Part shown: in pieces, positions 1-7,965 of the stretch
Layout of the letters: every line of letters begins with the position of its first letter
Numbering within the stretch: position 1 is the first letter of the stretch
NCBI GenBank assembly: GCA_963789025.1
Contig: CAWBIT010000005.1
Span: forward strand, 186,001-250,000
Direction: 5' to 3'
Length of the DNA stretch: 64,000 bases
Origin: AP-15 sp963789025
GTDB taxonomy: Bacteria; Pseudomonadota; Alphaproteobacteria; ATCC43930; CGMCC-115725
Notes under the pieces: model-generated
What the model saw: only the letters and a program-made list of their open reading frames with translations
Databases searched by the model: none
Told to the model about the DNA's origin: nothing
Program-made: the position numbers and the translations under genes

Positions 1-24
1 CGCACCTGCCCGCACAACCGTCAT
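1..24 (-). CDS. start of a gene leaving the window (partial)
   Basis: An ATG on the minus strand at 24-22 is preceded by a strong ribosome binding site (GGAGGAA, reverse of 28-34) at good spacing. Only eight codons (MTVVRAGA) lie inside the window, so no function can be assigned. It diverges from the DinB-type gene, and the 113 bp between the two starts would hold both promoters. Confidence 0.45.
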
Positions 25-137
25 CGCTTCCTCCGTTCGAGTGGGAATTCTGCCGGAGAATAGGCCCGGCGCGCACCGAGTTGCAAAGCCCGAAATCGCG
101 CCCTAGGATCGGTCGACAAATGCCGAGAGGGCAAGGG

Positions 138-896
138 ATGAACGAGCCGGTCAAGGTGTTCTGGCAACCGCATTGAACGAGCTGCCTCAGGGTTAAGGAA
201 TACCTCTCGGTCCGTGGGATCGAGTTCCAATCGATCAATGTGTTGGCGGATGAGGGCGGCCTGGCGGAGCTGCGGCGGCTGGGTGCGCGTTCGGTGCCGG
301 TCGTGTCGCGCGGCGACCATTTCGTATTTGCCCAGGTGATCAGCAACGTCGTCGAGTTTTTGGGCCTCGACGAGAAGACGGGCCCAGCGCTGTCGCCGGC
401 CGAGCTGCACGCCCGCTACGATCATGTGCTCGCAACGGCGATCCGGCTGGTGCGGCAGATGCCGGACGACAGGCTCGAGGATCAGCTGCCGCATCGGCCG
501 CGCTCACACCGCATGCTGATGCACCACATCTTCCAGATCCCGACCGCGTACCTCGATACCGAGGATACGGGCGGAACGCTCACCTATGAGAGCCTCGTCG
601 TTCCGCCGCCCGCGGCGATGCGCACGAGCGCCGCGATCGCCGATTTCGGCGACAGCGTGCGGCGGCGCTTGAACGCCTGGTGGCAGCGCGTTGGAGACGA
701 GGATTTCGCGCGCCCGGTGCCGACCTATTTCGGCGAGACCTCGCGGCACGAGATGTTCGAGCGCACGGTCTGGCATTCGACACAGCATACCAGGCAGATC
801 GCCTCGCTGTTGGAGCAGGCCGGCATCGTCCCCGATCGTCCGCTCGGCCCCGACGACATCCGCGGCCTGCCGCTGACCGACAAGATCTGGGACTAG
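138..896 (+). CDS. glutaredoxin-like/DinB-like fusion protein with in-frame UGA at the first CxxC position
   Basis: The reading frame opens with ATG at 138 and reads MNEPVKVFWQPH-UGA-TSCLRVKEYL. This is a glutaredoxin-type thioredoxin fold in which family members carry C-T-S-C; the UGA (174-176) sits exactly on the first Cys. About 80 residues of this fold, including the cis-Pro segment SVPVVSRG, are followed by a DinB-like four-helix domain with MHHIF and WHSTQHTRQ, which supply metal-ligand-type histidines. If translation starts downstream, GTG at 240 gives a 218-residue protein without the redox motif. The rest of the frame is intact and conserved-looking. The UGA could be a nonsense mutation, a sequencing error or a selenocysteine codon. 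A weak hairpin (CGAG 178-181 with CTCG 206-209, inner CCT/AGG, loop with GGG) follows it, but its loop is closer to the UGA than in typical bacterial SECIS elements. Confidence 0.7.
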
Positions 897-1030
897 CCCG
901 ATATTTCATCGAGCGGCGGGAATGGCGGCCAGAGTAGTCAATTCGGGCCGTGCAGAGAGGTTTGCTGGTGGTCAGGCGCGGCAATTTTACGAACTAGGAT
1001 AGCGCGCCCGCCTGCCGCCCGGGCGATCTA

Positions 1031-1108
1031 AACATCCAATGCGCCGGCAAGGTGGTCTTGGTCACGGGGGCGCAGCAGGGGATCGGCCGCGCGAGGTACT
1101 TCGGTTGA
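1031..1108 (+). pseudogene. N-terminal relic of a short-chain dehydrogenase
   Basis: The frame reads AGKVVLVTGAQQGIGRA (from about 1043), the classic SDR beta1-turn-alpha1 NAD(P)-binding segment TGxxxGIG. It then stops after a few unrelated residues at 1106-1108. There is no start codon in frame and nothing of the NAG, Ser or YxxxK regions follows. It is a truncated fragment of an otherwise lost oxidoreductase gene, lying just upstream of the PqaA-like gene. Confidence 0.6.
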
Positions 1109-1166
1109 ATTTTGGTCCTTGCGCGTCATCCAAGAACTTCTTCCGTCGAGCCGCGTTAGCGGCGTC

Positions 1167-2534
1167 ATGGATTCAGCCCTCCCCGGCGGCGGCTTGACAC
1201 CGCTCGACCGCTATGTCGCCTTGTCGGATCCGAGCTACCGGTGGAGGGTGATCGCGGCGCTGCCGGGCAGCGGCTACACCACTCACCTTCTCGAGCTCGT
1301 CTCGCAGTGCTGGCGGAATCGGAGCGAGGTGGACAGGCCGCGGTGGCAGCATCAGTTGAGGCTCGTCGTGCCCGACGAGATCGCAAACGATACGGCATTG
1401 CTGATGATTGCCGGCGGCTCGAACGACAAGCCGGCGCCAGACCGGGCGAACCCTCTCCTGGCGATTGCGGCAATAATGACCCAATCGGTCACTGCGGAAC
1501 TGCGCATGGTGCCAAATCAGCCTTTGATCTTCGCGGGAGAGACCGATCCACGCGCCGAGGACGACATCATCGCCTATAGCTGGGACAAGTACCTGCGGAC
1601 CGGCGACGAGACGTGGCCGTTGCGTCTGCCAATGACGAAGAGCGTGGTGCGCGCCATCGACGTGATCACCGGCTTCTGCCGCAGCCCCACAGGCGGCGGG
1701 GTCGAAATCGCCAGGTTTGTCCTCGCCGGAGCGTCGAAGCGCGGCTGGACGGCATGGGCCGCCGCAGCGGTCGACAGACGCGTCGCCGCGGTTATTCCGG
1801 TGGTCATCGATCTCCTCAACATCGAGGCCTCCTTCGAGCACCACTATCGCGCCTACGGCTTCTGGGCGCCGGCAATAGCCGCCTATCAGGCGTCCGGCAT
1901 CATGCGCTGGGAGGGTTCCACCGAGTTGGCGTCGCTCCTCGAGATCGAAGACCCTTTTGCCTATCGCGACCGGCTCAGTCTGCCTAAATTCGTGGTCAAT
2001 TCCGCGGGCGACCAATATTTCTTACCGGACTCTTCAAGGTTTTACTTCGACGCGCTGATCGGGGAGAAATACCTTCGTTACGTCCCTAATACCGATCACT
2101 CTCTGAAGGGCAGCGACGCGCGGGAAAGCGTGCTGGCGTTTTACGATGCAGTCGTCGCGGGCCAACCCCGCCCGCAGTTTTCGTGGAGCTTCGCGCTCGA
2201 TGGAGTAATCGAGGTTAAGACGGCAGCGCGGCCGCTCGCCGCAGTGCTATGGCAGGCGACAAACCCCGAGGCGCGTGACTTCCGGCTCGAGACCATCGGG
2301 CCGGCCTACCGAAGCTCGACCTTGGAATCCAGTGGCAACAGGACTTATACGGCAAGAGTGCCGACGCCCGCGCGCGGCTGGGTCGCTTATTTTGTCGAGT
2401 TGACCTTCGCGAGCCGCGGCCCCTTTCCGTTCAAATTCACCACCGAAGTCCGGGTCGCACCCGACACCCTCCCTTTCGGTCCGCCGCCCGAAATGACGTC
2501 CGCCAAGCCTGGTTGTGAAATTCCGCGGATGTGA
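1167..2534 (+). CDS. PhoPQ-activated pathogenicity-related (PqaA-type) alpha/beta hydrolase
   Basis: About 455 residues from ATG 1167; an in-frame TTG at 1119 would add 16. The protein opens with the family hallmark TPLDRYVALSDPSYRW, then a core with VPNQPLIFAG and the nucleophile-elbow segment LAGASKRGW (GxSxxG). Further on, VVNSAGDQYFLPDSSRFYFD and YVPNTDHSL supply the likely acid and histidine. This matches the PhoPQ_related family of alpha/beta-fold hydrolases, first seen as a PhoP/PhoQ-regulated gene in Salmonella; the substrate is unknown. Unlike many members it shows no signal peptide at either start, so a cytoplasmic location or a mis-called start is possible. It stands alone, followed by a palindromic repeat. 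Confidence 0.85.
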   Translation: MDSALPGGGLTPLDRYVALSDPSYRWRVIAALPGSGYTTHLLELVSQCWRNRSEVDRPRWQHQLRLVVPDEIANDTALLMIAGGSNDKPAPDRANPLLAIAAIMTQSVTAELRMVPNQPLIFAGETDPRAEDDIIAYSWDKYLRTGDETWPLRLPMTKSVVRAIDVITGFCRSPTGGGVEIARFVLAGASKRGWTAWAAAAVDRRVAAVIPVVIDLLNIEASFEHHYRAYGFWAPAIAAYQASGIMRWEGSTELASLLEIEDPFAYRDRLSLPKFVVNSAGDQYFLPDSSRFYFDALIGEKYLRYVPNTDHSLKGSDARESVLAFYDAVVAGQPRPQFSWSFALDGVIEVKTAARPLAAVLWQATNPEARDFRLETIGPAYRSSTLESSGNRTYTARVPTPARGWVAYFVELTFASRGPFPFKFTTEVRVAPDTLPFGPPPEMTSAKPGCEIPRM

Positions 2535-2550
2535 AAATCTCGGCCGCGGC

Positions 2551-2702
2551 AAGACCCTCACCCGCCTCGCTGCGCTCGGCACCCTCTCCCGCGGTGCAGG
2601 AGAGGGGCTACAACGCATTCGGCTCTAAGCTCCTCTCCCGCATCGCATCGCGGGAGAGGGGGGACCAAGCCTGGAAAGGCTTGGTGGGTGAGGGTGGCGC
2701 CG
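2551..2702. repeat. gene-flanking palindromic repeat, copy 1
   Basis: This block consists of nested inverted repeats: CCCTCACCCGCCTCGCTGCG near the left end, CTCTCCCGCGG.. / ..GCGGGAGAG in the middle, and CCAAGCC-TGGAAA-GGCTTGG near the right end, closing with GGTGAGGG. The same block occurs in reverse-complement orientation at 11823-11958. Blocks of this kind are common between genes in alphaproteobacteria and probably act as bidirectional terminators or REP-like elements. Confidence 0.8.
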
Positions 2703-2833
2703 CCTTCCGGCAATTTGCGATCAACTTTCTGGAGCGATCCGGCCCGGGTAGTTTCGTGCGCGCGGGAATACTTCTCGGACTTTTTTGCCTCACTCAACAA
2801 CTTAACTATCAATTTCCGAGAAAGGCGCTTCGA

Positions 2834-2851
2834 ATTTAATTAGAATTAAAT
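2834..2851. promoter_or_regulatory. AT-rich 8-bp inverted repeat, operator-like
   Basis: ATTTAATT-AG-AATTAAAT is a perfect 8-bp inverted repeat with a 2-bp spacer. It lies about 20 bp upstream of the small membrane-protein gene starting at 2873, in an unusually AT-rich patch. The position fits an operator or a promoter-overlapping site; no regulator is identifiable. Confidence 0.3.
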
Positions 2852-2872
2852 CGTTCGGTTGAGGAGAGGCAG

Positions 2873-3085
2873 TTGCGGCGGCTCTGGCGGCTTTTCGGGT
2901 GGTTCGTCGTGGTCGACGCGTTGATCACGGTATTTGGCGTGATCACCGCGCCGCTGCTGTTGTGTCTGGCGCTGGATGCTGCGGTCGGACTGCTCGTCAT
3001 CCGCAGCTACACGGAGATGCGCGCTCGGTTCTGCGTCGCCTTGGCGACGGCCGCCACATCCGCTTACCCGGAAGGCGGCGCTTGA
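2873..3085 (+). CDS. small membrane protein, function unknown
   Basis: A 70-residue protein starting at TTG 2873, supported by a strong GAGGAGAGG ribosome binding site a few bases upstream. It has two predicted membrane segments (about residues 8-27 and 29-46) separated by very little loop, then a short charged tail. I recognise no family. Its stop overlaps the next start (TGATG), so the two small genes are probably translationally coupled. Confidence 0.5.
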   Translation: MRRLWRLFGWFVVVDALITVFGVITAPLLLCLALDAAVGLLVIRSYTEMRARFCVALATAATSAYPEGGA

Positions 3086-3267
3086 TGCTGGGCTTCATGC
3101 TGTCGCAGCTGGCGTTACGGTCACTTTCGGCAATCCTCGGCGGGTACGGCATATTTTGCCTGATCATGAGCTTCCAGGTGCCGGAGGTCGGGGCTCAGGC
3201 GTTTATACTGCTCGGTACCGCTGCCGCCATTGTGTATCTGTCCCGTTCCGAGCGGACCCCACGATAG
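3085..3267 (+). CDS. small membrane protein, function unknown
   Basis: A 60-residue protein whose ATG overlaps the stop of the preceding gene by one base. It contains two hydrophobic stretches (about residues 12-31 and 37-53) and a basic C-terminus SRSERTPR, so a two-helix inner-membrane protein is likely. No domain is recognised. It ends 10 bp from the stop of the convergent DsbA-type gene. Confidence 0.45.
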   Translation: MLGFMLSQLALRSLSAILGGYGIFCLIMSFQVPEVGAQAFILLGTAAAIVYLSRSERTPR

Positions 3268-3277
3268 GGGACCTCCG

Positions 3278-3910
3278 CTACGCCGCCGCGCCGAGCATGT
3301 CGCGAATTTCGGGCAGGTGCTCGCGACCCCAGAATATTTCGCCGGCAAGGACGAAGGTCGGCACGCCGAACACGCCGATCGCCTCGGCGGCATGGCAGAT
3401 GCCGTCCAGCTCGGCACGTCCCGGGCCCGCCAAATAATCCGGGAACCCCGCCGGACCGGCGCCGGCTTCCGCCAACACTCCGCCGATCACGGCGGCATCC
3501 TCGATGTCGAGCTCGCGCTTCCAGAAGCGTTCGAAGATCGTGTCGTGATAACGGCGGAACACCGCGTCTCCCTGGCGCTTCGCGTATAGCATGCCGCACA
3601 GGGCGAGGGTCGAATCCCAGATCTTCTGCGGGCCGCGGATCACCAGTCCGCGCTTGCGCGCCTGGCGGCGGCAATCCATGTAGCTGTAGCGCACCCGCCG
3701 CCACTGATGCGCGTTGCGCTGTTCTTCGATGACATGGCCGCTATCGTCGAGCCTGGCGGAGCCGAGAAAGCTCGGGATGTCCAGCCTATATGGCTGCCAA
3801 TCGATGCGCACCGGAAAGTCTCGTTCCAATTCATAAACGAGGTCCTTCGCCAAATAGGCGTAGGGGCTCTTGTAGTCGGTGTATGCCGTGACGGTGTGCT
3901 GTTCGGCCAT
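3278..3910 (-). CDS. DsbA-family protein, 2-hydroxychromene-2-carboxylate isomerase type
   Basis: A 210-residue protein of the HCCA isomerase/kappa GST branch of the thioredoxin superfamily. The N-terminus carries TDYKSPYAYLA (SPY motif in place of a redox CxxC) and WQPYRLDIPSFLG. The helical insertion follows, and the C-terminal part has the cis-Pro region GVFGVPTFVLAGEIFWGRE. Characterised relatives use glutathione to isomerise 2-hydroxychromene-2-carboxylate in naphthalene degradation. No aromatic-degradation genes are adjacent, so the substrate here is open. The length is normal and the start at 3910 is the only reasonable ATG. Confidence 0.85.
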   Translation of the reverse strand: MAEQHTVTAYTDYKSPYAYLAKDLVYELERDFPVRIDWQPYRLDIPSFLGSARLDDSGHVIEEQRNAHQWRRVRYSYMDCRRQARKRGLVIRGPQKIWDSTLALCGMLYAKRQGDAVFRRYHDTIFERFWKRELDIEDAAVIGGVLAEAGAGPAGFPDYLAGPGRAELDGICHAAEAIGVFGVPTFVLAGEIFWGREHLPEIRDMLGAAA

Positions 3911-4077
3911 GCCGCTCCCAATCCTTGTTCCGCCAAGTCTGCGGGATGATTGTGACTGATTCAGGGGTAAGTCGCGACCCTTCGGACGAGTTGTCGTCGA
4001 GTTTCAAAATGCCTTGCCCTCATCTGGACAGGCACATTTCTCCTCGCCTAATATAACCTAAACGCGGGGAGGGCCGA

Positions 4078-4374
4078 ATGCCAAAAGAAGGGCAGGTTTG
4101 GCCGTTGCAGCTCGTTTGCCTGCTGCTGGTCTTAGGGCTGCTCACGTTTATCGATCCGACCTTGTTCGGCCAGAAGGCCCCGATCAGCCGAGAGGCCTCG
4201 TTGTTGCTGTTGGGCGGCGCGACTCTGACGGGGATCGTTTTATACAGCCCATTGCTCCCCAATCCGGCGCAACTAATGACCAGCATCGTCGAACGGCTTG
4301 ACGCTCTTAAAACCCAAATGCCGACGCTCGCCGGCGCCCGGCTGCCGCAGGCGCCGGGCGGCAAACAGCAATGA
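4078..4374 (+). CDS. small membrane protein, first gene of a two-gene operon
   Basis: 98 residues, with a GGGAGGG ribosome binding site upstream of ATG 4078. It has two hydrophobic segments (about residues 8-25 and 40-58) and a soluble tail TSIVERLDALKTQM that may form a short helix. It overlaps the next gene by ATGA (4371-4374), indicating translational coupling. I recognise no family; the two proteins probably form one membrane complex. Confidence 0.6.
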   Translation: MPKEGQVWPLQLVCLLLVLGLLTFIDPTLFGQKAPISREASLLLLGGATLTGIVLYSPLLPNPAQLMTSIVERLDALKTQMPTLAGARLPQAPGGKQQ

Positions 4375-5810
4375 TCCGGCAAATCACCGCTGTGGGGGCG
4401 CTTTGCATAGCGTTGTCTCTGTCGGCGGCGGCTCGTGCGCAGGGCGGCGGAGCGCCGGCCGCCGCGCCGCCGGCCAACTCCGCGCCGAGTGCCACGGAAC
4501 CGGTCATTGCGGACTTTACGACAGGCATTCTGGCGGGGGGATCGATCAATACGGTCACGATAACGCTGCCGATGAACCGCATCCCCAACCAGCCCCGCGC
4601 CGAGTTCGCGTTCTTGTCGGCGCGACACGACAGAGAAGTCTTCTCGTGTAACCGGGCGGTGCTTCCCGCTGAAGTCCGGGAGGGGCTAACCAAGGCCGAG
4701 CGCAGCGAAACCGTGCCCAATGGAGGCGGCACGCAGACCGTGACGGTGGTGACCCTGAGCGTGCCGTCGCCGCATTGCTCATGGCCGCCATGGCAGGAAG
4801 CGAAGGTTAAGTTATTGGCGAAGGTCCGACCAGCGGCAGGCGGCGAAGCGTCCGAAAACGAGCTTTTGAACGGCACGGTGCGGGTCAGTGTGTTCTGGTT
4901 CCCCCTGGCGGTTACGCTGGCGATAGTGGGCGCGATCTATCCCGGCTGCGCGATGATCGCATGGTACGTGAAAAAACGCCGCGTCGAGCGTGCCGTGGCG
5001 AGCGACCCGGCACTGGCGACTACCTCAGCAGGCAAACTGCCGAGTTTCTGGTCGAGCCTCGACCCGGTGCAGATCACGGCCAACCCGTTTGGGCGCGCCA
5101 GCCTCGCCAAGCTGCAGATTTTCGGCTTCAGCCTCTTGGTGTTCGCGCTGATGCTGTATTACCAGCTGCGCACCGGCATCCTGATTACGCTGTCCACCGA
5201 CATCCTGGCGCTCCTCGGCATCAGCGCCGCCGGCGCGACCGGCGGCAAGCTGACGTATTTGGCAAAACGACGTCTGAGCTTCCCCAACTGGGCCTGGTTG
5301 CGCCGTCACAACTGGCTGCCGAGTGTGCAGGACGATGTCTCGCCGCGTGCGCGGTGGGCCGAGCTGATCACCGATTATGACGGCAAGGAGTTCGACGTTT
5401 ACAGCTTTCAGATGGCGATTTTCAGCCTGATCGTCGCCGTCTCCCTGATCACCACTAATCTCGCCGGCATCGACGCGTTCCACATCCCGCCGGAGCTGCT
5501 CGGCCTTCTAGGTCTCAGCCAGAGCGTGTTCATCGTAGGCAGGGCCTCGGGAACGAGCCCCTATCAGGAACTGGACCAGACGCTGACCGACGTCCGCACA
5601 AAGGAGGGTTTGTACCTCGCAGCGAAGACCGATAAGCAAAAGGATCCCGACGCCGCCCTGCGGGCGTTCCGCGAAGCGGTCCAGCAGGCCGCGTCCATGT
5701 TCTGGGATCTCTACGGCGAGCAGATCGGCGAGGATAGAAAACCGAAAGAGCTCTCTCCCGAGGCGTTGACCAAACTCACGCCCGATGACCCTCCTGTTGC
5801 GACGACATGA
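4371..5810 (+). CDS. membrane protein with signal peptide and periplasmic domain, unknown function
   Basis: 479 residues. The signal peptide (cleavage likely after AARAQ, about residue 24) is followed by an Ala/Pro-rich linker. A periplasmic beta-type domain with Cys101 (FSCNRAV) and Cys142 (SPHCSWPPW), possibly disulfide-bonded, spans roughly residues 45-165. About five membrane segments follow (near 170-195, 245-262, 270-290, 345-365, 370-395), then a C-terminal cytoplasmic helical part DQTLTDVRTKEGLYLAAK. It starts inside the end of the preceding small membrane gene. No known domain is recognised; the topology suggests an envelope sensor or scaffold. Confidence 0.6.
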   Translation: MIRQITAVGALCIALSLSAAARAQGGGAPAAAPPANSAPSATEPVIADFTTGILAGGSINTVTITLPMNRIPNQPRAEFAFLSARHDREVFSCNRAVLPAEVREGLTKAERSETVPNGGGTQTVTVVTLSVPSPHCSWPPWQEAKVKLLAKVRPAAGGEASENELLNGTVRVSVFWFPLAVTLAIVGAIYPGCAMIAWYVKKRRVERAVASDPALATTSAGKLPSFWSSLDPVQITANPFGRASLAKLQIFGFSLLVFALMLYYQLRTGILITLSTDILALLGISAAGATGGKLTYLAKRRLSFPNWAWLRRHNWLPSVQDDVSPRARWAELITDYDGKEFDVYSFQMAIFSLIVAVSLITTNLAGIDAFHIPPELLGLLGLSQSVFIVGRASGTSPYQELDQTLTDVRTKEGLYLAAKTDKQKDPDAALRAFREAVQQAASMFWDLYGEQIGEDRKPKELSPEALTKLTPDDPPVATT

Positions 5811-5813
5811 TCT

Positions 5814-5888
5814 CGGCGCCGGTGGCGCGGGCGCGGACGGCGGCGGGCTATTGCGCCGCACAGGGCCCCCTATAGGCGGTCGGCTCGT
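5814..5888 (-). pseudogene. decayed partial copy of the 3' end of the neighbouring lyase gene
   Basis: Read on the plus strand, this stretch (CTCGGCGCCGGTGGCGCGGG ... TATAGGCGGTCGG) matches 6531-6606, which encodes the C-terminal residues TAYTGLCAEMARDAASRARA of the lyase, with substitutions and small indels. It lies about 650 bp from that gene, with the peptidoglycan-binding gene in between. It has no open frame of its own and looks like a duplication relic. Confidence 0.55.
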
Positions 5889-5930
5889 TTTGCGCTAATG
5901 AGTGGAGGAATCAACACTTAGCGCCCGGAT

Positions 5931-6380
5931 CTATTTTTGCTCCGTGCGGCTGCCGAAATCGCTCGTGCCGGCGGAATTTGTCATGGATCCAGCTCCCGCA
6001 CCTCTCGGCAGCATGCTGGATCCCTGGCCCACGCCGGTGTTGCCGATCAGCGCGTCCGCGGTCTGTTGATCAAGCGTCGCCGTCCGCTCGAGGGCATTGC
6101 GCTTTTGGAACCCCGAAAGCGCCTGCTTTGTCTGTGGGCCTACTACGCCGTCGAGCGAGCCATTGTAGAGTCCCATCATGTGAAGCTCTACTTGCGCCCA
6201 CCGGATGTCGTCTTTCGAGAGATGCGCGGCATTTAGCCAATGCTGCGAAGTTCCGGTCGCCGAGGGCATGTTCCCTACCGCATTCGAAACGTCATCGGCG
6301 TCCGCCGCAAAATCCAGAGCGGCGCCGCCGATCCCCAATGCCAATACCGAAGCCGCGCCGAGGATCAATTTTCGCATCAT
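5931..6380 (-). CDS. secreted peptidoglycan-binding (PG_binding_1) protein
   Basis: About 149 residues starting at ATG 6380 (six bases after a GGGAG site; ATG 6386 would add two residues and leave no spacing). A signal peptide with the hydrophobic run LILGAASVLALGIGGAAL precedes a PG_binding_1 fold: WAQVELHMMGLYNGSLDGVVGPQTKQALSGFQ, containing the GVVGPQT core, near residues 62-112. The C-terminal tail is Gly/Ser-rich. It is probably a periplasmic protein that contacts peptidoglycan. It is monocistronic, between the lyase gene and its relic. Confidence 0.8.
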   Translation of the reverse strand: MMRKLILGAASVLALGIGGAALDFAADADDVSNAVGNMPSATGTSQHWLNAAHLSKDDIRWAQVELHMMGLYNGSLDGVVGPQTKQALSGFQKRNALERTATLDQQTADALIGNTGVGQGSSMLPRGAGAGSMTNSAGTSDFGSRTEQK

Positions 6381-6499
6381 GGTCATCTCCCGTGTTTCGC
6401 ATATTAGTAAATCGTCGAGCTACTATTACGAACGATCTGCCCGCGAACCGCGTTCCTCATGGGCAGGTGTGTCAGATTTGGGACAAAGCGGCACGGGTC

Positions 6500-7877
6500 C
6501 TAGGCGATAGCGGCACTGCCTCGGCCAATCTCGGCTGCGGTGGCGCGGGCGCGGGAGGCTGCGTCGCGGGCCATCTCGGCGCACAGGCCGGTATAGGCGG
6601 TCGGGTCGAGCAAGGCGGCGATCTGCTTGCCATCCAGATGCGCGGTGACGCGCGGGTCGGCCGCCAGCAGTTCGGCAAAGGACCGGCCTTCGACAAAGGC
6701 CGCTTGCGCGGCGTCGTAGACGACGTCGTGGGCGTGCTGGCGGCCGATTTGGGCGCCGAGATCGAGCATGACGGCTTCGGCCATGATAAGGCCGCCGCCG
6801 AGATCGAGGTTGCGCCGCATGCGGCCGGGGTCGAGGCGCAGGCCCCGCATCACCTCGACGAGGCGGATCAACGCGTCGCCCAAGGCGATCGAGGCGCGCG
6901 CCTCGGCGGCGTCCATGATCAGGCTCGTCGTGCGGTCGGCCTCGTGCTCGGTCTGCATCGCCTCCAAGGCCAGCGGCACGCTGGCGCGGACCTCGGCTGC
7001 GGCGGCGATGATGTCCTGGCAGAGCTTGGGGTTGCGCTTCTGCGGCATCGTCGAACTGCCGACCGTGCCGGGCGGCACCGGCTCCTCGACTTCGCCGAAC
7101 TCGGTCTTCATCAAGGTGTAGATCTCCCGCGCGATCTTTGCTGCAGGTCGCGGCGAGCAGACCGAAGAGGCAGATGTTCTCTGCGAGATGGTCGCCGATC
7201 GTGCGCGACGGCACCCGCATCGGCTCCATGCCGAGATGCTTGCCCATCGCCGCCTGCACCGCCGGACCCTGCGCGCCGAGCGAGGCAAAGGTGCCGGCGC
7301 CGCCGCCCAGCATCGCGACAAAGAGCCGGGGCGCCACCTGCCGCGGCCGCTCGACATGGCGGATCATCTCGTCGATCCACACCGTCGGCTTGTAGCCGAA
7401 AGTCGCCGGCAACGCGTGCTGGCCGTGCGTGCGCCCGGCGATCGGCATGTCGGCGCCACGCTCAGCCAGATCGGCCATCGCCAGGAGCGCTTCCCCGATC
7501 AGCCCCAAAAACATCCGGTGAGCCTGGCGCAATACCAGTAAGTCGCCGGTCTGCGTGATGTTCTGCGTCGTCGCGCCCCAATGTACCCAGCCGCCATAGG
7601 GGTCGCCGGTGACGCGGCTCAGTTCCCATACCAAGGGCACGATCGTATGGCCGGTGCGCGCGAACCCCTCGTCGATCCGTCCGCGGTCGAGCAATTCGAG
7701 GTGCGCGGCGCGCCCGATCGCCTCCGCTGCGCCCGTGGGGATGACCCCCAACTCCTCCTGCGCCTTGGCGAGCGCCGCCTCGACATCGAGCCAAGCCTGC
7801 CAGCGGTTCTCCAGCCGATAGAGGGCGCGGATACCCGGATCCGAAACGCGGGCGGCGGTCGGAAGTTCGTCACTCAT
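6500..7877 (-). pseudogene. class II fumarase/aspartase-superfamily lyase (adenylosuccinate lyase/carboxymuconate cycloisomerase-like), frameshifted
   Basis: The N-terminal frame from ATG 7877 (SDELPTAARVSDPGIRALY ... GATTQNITQTGD ... AGRTHGQHALPATFG) runs into ICLFGLLAAT and then loses homology. The protein continues in another frame at AKIAREIYTLMKTEFGEVEEP with the superfamily signature GSSTMPQKRNP and a complete C-terminal domain. The frame change lies at about 7139-7147 (GACCTGCAGCAAAG on the minus strand) and can be explained by one inserted base. Both halves are full length and conserved, so the lesion is recent or a sequence error. The family cleaves or cyclises fumarate-yielding substrates; the exact reaction cannot be decided here. 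Confidence 0.8.
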
Positions 7878-7965
7878 GCTTGTTTTCCTCCGGATGATTC
7901 GGCGGATCTGGCGACGAGCTCCCGCACCCAGCGAATATCAGTTTCCTTATTTCAAGTAAAAACGT

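Noticed and set aside
174..225. Firm call of a SECIS element after the UGA at 174
   Set aside because: The best hairpin I can draw has only short interrupted stems and a loop about 11 nt after the UGA, closer than usual, and no Sec machinery is visible in the window.
2551..2702. CRISPR-like array
   Set aside because: The repeats are nested palindromes of unequal spacing with no regular spacers. The same block recurs once elsewhere in inverted form, as intergenic repeat elements do.
5978..7558. Plus-strand 526-codon frame over the peptidoglycan-binding and lyase genes
   Set aside because: Arg/Ala/Pro-rich translation without any motif, antisense to two clear minus-strand genes.
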